Notes under the pieces: generated by a model
What the model saw: only the letters and a program-made list of their open reading frames with translations
Database searches by the model: none
What the model was told of the DNA's origin: nothing
Shown: piece by piece, positions 27,641 through 35,136 of the stretch
Layout of the letters: every line of letters starts with the position of its first letter
Numbering within the stretch: position 1 is the first letter of the stretch
Translations under genes and position numbers: made by a program
Assembly: GCA_049999765.1 (NCBI GenBank)
Contig: JBNGIQ010009319.1
Span: 1 to 35,136 of the forward strand
Direction: 5' to 3'
Length of the DNA: 35,136 nt
Source of the DNA: Phaeoceros laevis
Lineage: Eukaryota; Anthocerotophyta; Anthocerotopsida; Notothyladales

Positions 27641-29799
27641 CATCGGGATCTGAGCAGATCGATTGCAGCAATTTCTGGTTGCAGCCTGCTCGAGGCGGGT
27701 GGGATCGCGGTCTGCTAGGAAGCGCCGCTCCTTCTTGTGGTCCCCGGGACTTGTGCCCAGTCTCCCTTACTGTTTAGGCAGCTGGTTAGGTCAGCCTCAA
27801 CGAGACGCTCTTGCGGGGTTTGCAAGCTGAGGGATGGGATGGCCGTCAATTCACGCCGCTTTCGTTGCAGGGGCTCGTCGACCGCAGCAAAACGGAGTAG
27901 TCAAGAGATATGGTGTGTCTCCGTCTGGTTGGAATTCCTCTGTAGATCTTTGTGCTACGGGAACTGATGCTTGCAGAATAGATAACTGGTACCTCCATGA
28001 GTCTCAGACGCAGGTGATTTTTATTCTGCACGGCGGGGTTGGGCCTGGACGGAACGGGTACTAAGAGGACAGGAAAGGACGAGTGGAGTAGTGATTTTAA
28101 AGCAGAGATAGGGACTTACGCCTCCTCTTTCTCGTGATTCTGGCAAAAGAGGAGCGTGGGACCACGAGAATGCATGTGTGTCTACTTTCTCACCTACTGT
28201 GGACCGCCGACCTGAGTCTCCCAGCGTATTACAGTGCTGCCTCCAGCTACAAGTTTTGGGTACAAGTGAAAGCGGATGTCTACTCAACATTGGCGAGTGC
28301 GCAGTGAGGGTGCTGCTCATTTTGGGGTGCTGGGTCCACTCACAACAAATTCCACAAGGAATATGTTGTTTGGCAGACTGGACAAATGCGTTACTCTCTC
28401 TCTCTCTGTCTCTCCCACTCTCACATGAGCTGTGCCTCGGAAACTGCTTCCAATTGGCTTTGGACATGCCTTTGAATCTGCTTTTCCGTGTGATTCTAAG
28501 TCCCCCCTCGCCTGGAAGCACCTGAGGAGCCCATTTGTGAATAGTGACTGCATTTAGCATCTCTTTCAAGGCTGCTAGTGACAAAGCAAGACGCATAATC
28601 GTAGTGTGCCTGATATTGAGTATTGCTGGGGATGGGCACCTAGTAGTGGCGACAGCTGGGAGTGCCCGCTCACCAGCACATGAGGAAGAGATGATTTCAA
28701 CAGCAGCGAGCATGGGAAACAGGTGAGCAAACAGTCACAGTTATACGAGGGTGAGCTTGCAACAGTCACTCACCCTCCAGGGAAACGTACTGTACCGCCC
28801 AGCTACCTTACAACTTGAAGTGTGTGCTCATCTGGGAACAAAGGTTAACTGGTAGGTTGTCTACAACAGATAGGACACACGACAGGCAAGTTGGGGGTGA
28901 GGTTTCCCAGGGACGCCAGGTGGAGAGGATGGCGTGATGCATGGCTGGACTTGTAGGCCCGACTAGTCGATGATGTGGACAAGACAAGCCCGCTGGTCTT
29001 ATCTGACGCAGCAGGATGATACAAGCAGCGACGAAAAAAAAACTGGCATATCAGAAATGAATGGTTTCCTTAGTAGGGGGAGAGAATGTCAGATAGACAA
29101 GAGTCCCCTACCCGGCCCCTCACGAATAATAGTCCAGTCTTGTCTAATGAGGCAAAATCTGGATAGGTCAGTATCGGGAAGTAAAGACGACGTGTTGAGG
29201 GACATTGTATGACCACAGATTCCACCAAAAGCATCAATGTCTTTGGGTGGCTGTATCAGGTCCAAGCTACAGAAGTCTTTTCAGCACCTGAGAGCCTATA
29301 GCACATTATCTCAGCTGTTACGAAGAACGGGTAGCGTCAGCAACGTTGCCCCAAATTCCAATGCAGATTTGTGTATCCCAAAGATGCACTTCTGGATTGA
29401 AGGTGAGATCCAAGCCTCCGCCGACCACGTTCCAGCGCATGGGACTAGACCGCACGCCATTGTGTGGTTGCATGACCCCACCACAGGTGACGAAAACCCA
29501 TGATGGTCAGCCTTCCCGACACAAGCCACACTTGGCAGGTGAAGAGGCGGCGAACTGGATTGACGTGGACAGCGCTACGTTTTTTATCGGCCACATCAAA
29601 TGTGAATAATAGAGGACCGGCACAACAATAATGTACAGTAACGCCATGAGGTGGGTTTGATGATAAGACTGACAACATAGGAGAGACCAGTCCATACAAT
29701 GCATGGCGTGTACGGACATCAATCAGTCCTACAATTCGACGATGTGTTGCAGCCACCCATTCGAAAAAAAGCCACAGAACTCAGGGCAGAAAGTCACTT
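27641..29799. other. No recognisable gene
   Basis: About 2.2 kb. The largest frame, 28021-28713 minus, is compositionally biased and matches nothing I know. A CT dinucleotide run lies at about 28392-28412. The end nearest 29799 should include the MED8 3' UTR. I see no splice-linked coding structure on either strand. Confidence 0.45.
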
Positions 29800-31217
29800 T
29801 TACTGTGGGGGTGGTTGCTGCCTTTGCTGCCCCAAAGGCACAGAGTTGTACAGACCTGCATAATTGGGCTGGCTCAAAGGCTGGCCCATATTCTGCCCTA
29901 GGTTCTGGCCAAGAGCCTGGCCGTGAGCCTGACCATACTGTTGAAGAGGCTGTTGCAAGGTTTGCTGCAAAGGTAATCCCATGTTGGTGCTGGTAAGAGA
30001 TGCCCCCGACATGCTTGCGAAACCTGACAGGGAAACACAGAGTATGGATGCCCTCGAGTATTGTACAATGTGCACAGCGTAAATATCTGATGTAAAATAC
30101 AAAAATACAAAATGCAAAACACATGAGATAGAGACGTACTTGTGTCTGTTAGCATGCTGCGTTGAGATTGAACACCAGATAGGCCACTTCCTCCGTACTG
30201 CTGATGGTCAAGGAAATCGAACAAGGATTGCCTCAGTATGTAGAATACAGAACTAAAACCTTTTCTTGGTTAATCAACTTTGAAGAGTACCTGCAATCTT
30301 TGTTGTAGAAGCTGGTTGTTTGGCAATTGCTGGTTCAACCCCCCCATCTGTCATACAGACCATGGTCCACGGTTTAATGGTTATCCTTTAAACATGACAG
30401 GAAAGTGACACCACTCAGAAGCGCACCATATTTGACCCCATCAGCCCCGCCTGGGTATTTCCATAAAGAATGCTAGTGGCAGATCCAATCTGGCCCATCT
30501 GCTGTCTCACTTGGCTTTGTGCAAGCTGATTTTGCCCCATTCCCTGCTGCAGAGTTTGATTGCTCTGCATTTGTTGATGCTGAATTTGCTGCTGCAACTG
30601 AACGTACAAAAGGCTAAGAATAAAAAGAACCAGAGTAGAAATTTTACATCGACACTGATAGACTTTAGGGGACCATGCCTGGAGCTGCTGAAGCTGCTGC
30701 TGCTGTTGCTGTTGCAATTGCATGGAGGACTGCGAAGTAAACAATAAAGCTGTTACTCGAATGGAACAAAGAGAATTTCCCAAGGTCATGTAAATATGCT
30801 CATGACATGTGAAGTACCTGCTGCATCTGCTGAAACTGTTGCGGCGGCTGCTGTTGAAGAAGTGAATGTCCGTAACTTGGGTTGCCCTGTTTAGGAAATA
30901 GACATGAGTGAAACGCAGTATCTCACAATAACCGAACTTGGACCAGTATAAAGGCTTTGACGTCAACCAGTATGAAGGCCAAATCCAGTTTGCTTACTTT
31001 GAAAAGGGTGAACGGGATGGTGAATTGACCTGAATTGGCAAAGTTCCAGGTCGCCTAAGCTGCTGGTGCTGCTGGAGCTGTAGCTTTTGCGCATGAAGTA
31101 TTTTATGCCTTTGCAGCATTTGTTGTAAATTGTGCGCCGGCTGATGTTGCTGCTGTTGGGCTTGCTGATGTTGTTGCTGTTGCAGCTGTTGCTGTTGCTG
31201 CTGGTGTTGCTGCTGGA

Positions 31218-31299
<82 letters not shown>

Positions 31300-32972
31300 T
31301 GACTGAGATTGCTGCTGCTGGACATGCGGCTGCTGTGACTGCTGGGGCACTTGTTGTTGCTGATGCATTTGCTGTTGCACCTGCTGTTGCTGCTGTGGCG
31401 AAGGAGCGTTGAAGCTTGCAGTAGATCTGGGAGAATTGGCATAGTGTACTTGTGTTGCTGCTGTACCAAGGACAGATTGGCTTCCTATCATTGTCTCAGC
31501 TTTACTGCGATTCAGCAGTAGCACCGAACCAGCCTGCAAAGGCAAACAAGAAATAGAAGTTTCAAAGGATGTGTCTACATTGGTGCTTGAATGTTTCTGT
31601 AAGCTCTTGTCAGCTGCACATGCACCTAGAGTGCACTGCGAAATAATCCGATTAGAAAACTTAAATGCTATCAAGCAGCAGCATCTCAAATAACAAGACC
31701 AACAGCCCATTGAGCACAGCAGCAAAGTGGAAGTTGCAATAAAACTGACCGGTGCCTGCACAGCCTGGCGAGAAACACCGGTGGACGGCATTATCGATGA
31801 GATAACTTTAGACGCTGTTAAGCAATCACAACAACTACAGTCTGTTAAAACAGACCGAAAAAAGCAAAATATCACTTCCGATCAAATAGTTAGTCACAGC
31901 ACCTGAATCTCCACCAGCTAAAGCAGATGACAAATGATGCGGGAGAACAGAGGGTGCCTGCTGTTGATCAGAAGGCAGTCTTAGTCCTGTCCAAGAGCAG
32001 AGGCAGATAAGGTATCATAGCTGCTGAGCCCATGGTAAGATGGTTGAAAGGTTTCTCAAAAAGGACTGAATACCATCTCCGTAGTTTGCAGCGAATCGCA
32101 GAGCCTTCTCCTGCTCTGCTATCCTGGCTGCCTGAACTTTATCGACAGTTGCAACTGTGGCTAAGCCTTGGCGTGATCCAAACCCATAAGCCTTTCGTGA
32201 CTCTTGTAGCACTTTCTCTGCAAGCTCACAAGCTGTTCGTACCATATCAATTTGCCTCTGCACATCCAATGCTCTCAACTAAGTGATGCTGAAGGCGTAC
32301 CTAAAGGTAGCCACTATTGCTGTAAGCTACTGGGATGGTATAAAATAGACCTGAAGCTTCTCAGTCTGTGCTTGAATGGAAAGCTTAGACACTCCTAGCA
32401 AGACTTGTTCCTTGGTACATGCTTCTTCCGCCTCCATCTCCGGTAGCAGCTTGGATGATAGCATAATCGGCAGTACTGCAACCGAGGAGATTTGAGCTCA
32501 GTCATCACCTTCCAGTCATGCAACGTCATCCGACTAGGATTGCCACTCACTTGGAGCATTTTCTGCATTTACAGTCTTCGGGTAGACCACGTATATCTTC
32601 AATACGGGCTTTACATCTTCCACAAGGTTCAAAAGCTCCACATTCACCATAGCAAATTGTCCAAGAACATCTGACCTGGAAACGACCAAATTTAGCGTTA
32701 CATCTGCTTTCATGTCATCCCTAACCACGAGGAGCTGGAAGCAATTGTCATCCAAGATCCTACCATTTGAGAGAGGGGTTGGTGTGGACACTCTGCATGA
32801 TGCGTCCAATAGCGTTCTGCAAATCTAGGGCGCGGGTTCTAAGAGATGGCAGATTGAGCTGCTGCAACACTACGTCTGCTTTAGCTGCTGCGGAGGACCC
32901 GCCAGCTGCTGCCTGAACAGCGTTGGCAGGTCCTGGTGCGCCCATGCTGGATGGTACGGTTGCTGCCGCCAT
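29800..32972 (-). CDS. MED8: Mediator complex subunit 8 (MED8), thirteen exons, about 650 aa, polyglutamine-rich
   Basis: Exons on the minus strand: 32972-32764, 32675-32551, 32475-32351, 32278-32074, 31986-31903, 31814-31750, 31533-31030, 30886-30818, 30729-30679 (or 30664), 30597-30427, 30347-30291, 30200-30140, 30023-29800. The conserved head-module domain is residues about 40-225: LRTRALDLQNAIGRIM, SDVLGQFAMVNVELLNLVED, ILPIMLSSKLLPEME, and RKAYGFGSRQG. This order is specific to plant MED8. The rest is a long Gln-rich tail with 27 consecutive Gln at about residues 350-376, then Met/Gln/Gly repeats ending QQRQQPPPQ. MED8 links the Mediator head to Pol II; in Arabidopsis it influences flowering, defence and organ growth. 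Exon 7 must end at 31030 (CAG|GTCAAT), because the stronger-looking donor after 30998 breaks phase. The exon 9 donor is uncertain. Confidence 0.92.
31219..31299 (-). repeat. CAG/CAA tract encoding 27 glutamines in MED8
   Basis: 81 bp of CTG/TTG on the plus strand: 21 CAG and 6 CAA codons on the coding strand, uninterrupted by other residues. Shorter Gln blocks continue on both sides (31150-31400). The CAA interruptions would slow slippage relative to pure CAG. Confidence 0.97.
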
Positions 32973-33380
32973 GACAGTCCTTCTCGAAGAGTTTTCAACT
33001 TCAATCACCGAACCATCAGTCCCTCCATGCACTCATCTGCAACCTCGTCTGACAGAAAGATCCACATCCATCCAGACTACGTCGCAGCAACTCTAGCTAC
33101 GCAAGCAAGAAGCTTAACACGCTGGAATCTGTCCATTGACTTCCGACTGAATTGCTGCTTTACCAGCCTCCAATTGGCAAGCCTTACGCCTTCCCAGACA
33201 ACGCCTGCTCAATTTCTAAAATTGTCCAGAAGGCTACTAGACTACTTTTGTGAACAGCTAACTACAAGGTTTGTAAACTCCCAGCTCCTTTTCAACCTTG
33301 GGGGCCACAGGATGTCAGGATTCAGGAATCCAGACATAAGGACCGGAATTCGCTCCTTGGGAAAGTATCGATTTGCGGGT
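32973..33380. promoter_or_regulatory. Shared divergent promoter, MED8 / HSP33
   Basis: 408 bp separate the two start codons, which face away from each other. A palindromic CCAATTGG at 33170-33177 provides CCAAT boxes in both orientations near the middle. No TATA box is evident for either side, in keeping with housekeeping genes. Bidirectional use is inferred. Confidence 0.5.
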
Positions 33381-35136
33381 ATGAAGGCAGCCTCAGCTTG
33401 CTCCTGCCCGACGTGGAGGCACGCTGTGCTCTCACACCCTTCCTACCCGCCGCGGTGTAAGTGTCAAAGGATACATGTGCTTTTCTAGGTTGTCGCGCTT
33501 TTGTGAACCGTCTCTATTTCCAGTCGTGTGCAGCTGATCAGTAGGGTCGGATTCCATGGTTTCGTAAATTCTTACAGGTGCCCAGGCTGGAAGAAAACGG
33601 CAGAATTTAAGTAGTGTCACAAGTTTTAGGACTGAGTCGGTACTTAGGCCTAGAACGAGGCACACTCTTCAGGCCTGGGAAGGAGCACAGAGGATACATT
33701 GCCACGAGCACAGACCGGGTTCTAGTTTTAGATCGTCCGCTGTGAGTGACAATGGGGCAGAGAAGGAGAATGTTGCAAGGGACAAGGATGCAGATGACCA
33801 GATTCTGCGATGCATTTCGCTGAGTGCTGAGGTCAGAAGTTGTCGAACCTCTTGGAAATGTGTGTCTGCGCCGTCTCCAGGCTGTGTAGTCTAATTTGAC
33901 AATTATGTGCTGTAGGTTTCAGTGATAGCTGTGAAAGCCACTGAGGTAGTGCAGGAGGCTCAGAGACGACACAAAGCATCACCAACGGTAAGTGTTTAGG
34001 CTGCTCCAGAATCTGGGATGGCTGTGCCTCGATTTCCAATTAGACCTGTCCAAAGCTCACGTGTATTTCGGGTTGTACTGAAGGAAGGCATCCGCAGCTT
34101 TGGGTCGAGCTCTGGTAGGGACCTTGCTACTTGGAGCTATGAAGGCTGATGCTGAAACTGTACAGGCAAGGCATTCCAACACGTCATGAAGCCTTTAGCT
34201 GCATGGTACACTTAAGGTTGGTGCTGACTAGTTTTTGCAATTGTACCAGGTTACATTTTCAGGAGAAGGGCCGCTGGGGCAAATGACCACGATAGCAGGG
34301 AGAGAAGGATATGTAAAGGGCTTCGTTGGGAACCCACTGTGCAATCCGCCTCTGAGACCGGATGGAAAGGTGGGGGGCTGGGCCTTTGTTTGATCTGCGG
34401 TAGATTCGTGGTACATTTTCCTAATAAATGGGTTTCTTGTGTAGGTTGATGTAGGAGCAGCTGTTGGTTCTGGTATTTTAAGTGTCGTGCGGAACAGTTC
34501 CCATTGGAGCCAACCTTATACGTATGTCTAGGTGCAAACAATCTATCTTCTGCAGACTGCTTTAAGCCAAATCTCTTGGCTTGCAGTCGGCATGACTTGG
34601 AGGCATAAGAGAGTATACTTACATTATAAGCTCACACGCTATTGTTGCAGGGGAACTATCCCCATTTATTCTGGAGAGGTAGCAGAAGACATTGCCCATT
34701 ATCTTGCAGACAGTGATCAGGTGCTCAGGTCATTCCCCGTATTAGTCTACATCAAGTTTAGCTGTGACCTAGTCAGGCTAAGGTTAGACCTGACTGAAGA
34801 TTCTCTTAAGTTCATGACCGTTGGTGGTGTTTGTTGTTCCTTGCAGACCAACACAGCTATAGGCCTTGGCGTGTCCTTCACAAAACAAGGGACTGTCAAG
34901 GGTGCTGGAGGGTTTCTGGTTCAAGTGAGTCCCGGGACGAGCCCGTGACAAATTTCTCAACTTTTTGGACAGTTCATGACGGAGTACTGATCCGTTTCTT
35001 TTGCAGATTCTGCCATTTTGCTCTGAGGAGACTCTGTCACAGATGGAAGACAACATCCTTGGGATGACTCCAATCTCAGACTCAGAAACTGTGAGTCCGC
35101 GTGGTATGGTAGAGCATCTGCTGAGTGGGATAGGTG
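33381..35136 (+). CDS. HSP33: HSP33-type redox chaperone, probably plastid-targeted; 3' end outside the window
   Basis: Exons: 33381-33456, 33578-33831, 33916-33987, 34088-34165, 34250-34369, 34445-34521, 34651-34720, 34847-34924, 35007-35090; phases match throughout, giving 303 residues so far. Residues 1 to about 95 form an Arg/Ser-rich leader, compatible with a chloroplast transit peptide. The HSP33 core follows: ISLSAEVSVIAVKATEVVQE, ASAALGRALVGTLLLGAMKA, GEGPLGQMTTIAGREGYVKG, VGNPLCNPPLRPDGK, PIYSGEVAEDIAHYLADSDQ, and AIGLGVSFTKQGTVKGAGGF. HSP33 is an ATP-independent holdase activated by oxidation of a C-terminal zinc site. That CxC...CxxC segment lies beyond the window, so redox competence cannot be judged. 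The exon 4 donor is GC, not GT. The last visible donor, GTGAGT, is at 35091. Exon 1 is inferred from the perfect phase match of its GTAAGT donor. Confidence 0.9.
34166..34249 (+). other. GC-AG intron in HSP33
   Basis: Exon 4 ends ...GTACAG and the intron begins GCAAGG, ending CCAG at 34249. Joining 34165 to 34250 restores the conserved HSP33 frame exactly (DAETVQ | VTFSGEGPLG). The GCAAG context fits the minor class of U2-type GC donors. Confidence 0.8.

Noticed and set aside
28021-28713. 230-codon minus-strand ORF
   Set aside because: No domain, mixed biased composition and a strong CT/GA repeat inside. No splice partners found.
30415-30966. 183-codon minus-strand ORF as an independent protein
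   Set aside because: It covers two true MED8 exons in frame but also intron sequence and an out-of-frame exon. The MED8 splice model explains it better.
31150-31400. CRISPR-like or minisatellite array
   Set aside because: The repeats are a trinucleotide coding tract within a MED8 exon. No CRISPR array is expected or seen in this plant DNA.
30963-31469. Ser/Asn-repeat ORF on the minus strand
   Set aside because: Frame-shifted reading of the CAG repeats of MED8 (AGC/AAC codons).

Overview
This is nuclear DNA of a land plant. The gene set includes a CHI-fold fatty-acid-binding protein, a KOBITO1-type glycosyltransferase, plant MED8, an HSP33 with a transit-peptide-like leader and a PLS-class PPR remnant. 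Introns are mostly 55-300 bp, gene spacing is loose, and chromovirus-type Ty3/gypsy debris is present. A non-seed plant (bryophyte or lycophyte) seems plausible, but that is inference. Four runs of exactly 100 N (12962-13061, 14907-15006, 18889-18988, 26836-26935) are scaffold gaps of unknown true size.

Layout. 1-8735: almost gene-free; one tRNA-Lys(CUU) on the minus strand (748-820), simple repeats and unrecognised ORFs. 8736-12534: two plus-strand genes, a small single-pass membrane protein (2 exons) and a ten-exon plastid-type chalcone-isomerase-fold protein (FAP2-like). 12535-19347: a repeat-rich block with two gaps, a PPR scrap, a decayed coiled-coil gene, a dispersed 162-bp repeat pair, and an unusual retrotransposon remnant whose two LTRs point in opposite directions around an integrase C-terminus. 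19688-20989: an uninterrupted KOBITO1/ELD1-like gene. 21220-23100 (minus): a six-exon FAD-dependent monooxygenase, converging on the previous gene. 23875-26500 (minus): a five-exon gene joining a DUF1442 methyltransferase-like domain to a C-terminal ACT domain. 26501-29799: no recognised gene. 29800-32972 (minus): MED8 with a 27-glutamine run. 33381 to window end (plus): HSP33, divergent from MED8 and cut by the window edge before its zinc-binding C-terminus.

The spliced models were built by hand. Introns were required to keep codon phase across every junction and, apart from one GC-AG intron and one unsettled junction, to have GT-AG ends. The genes do not form a pathway. The candidates for something new are the DUF1442-ACT fusion with its internal AAEAWMA repeats, the inverted-LTR insertion with near-matching 5-bp flanks, and the GC-AG intron and ambiguous 81-nt segment in HSP33 and MED8.
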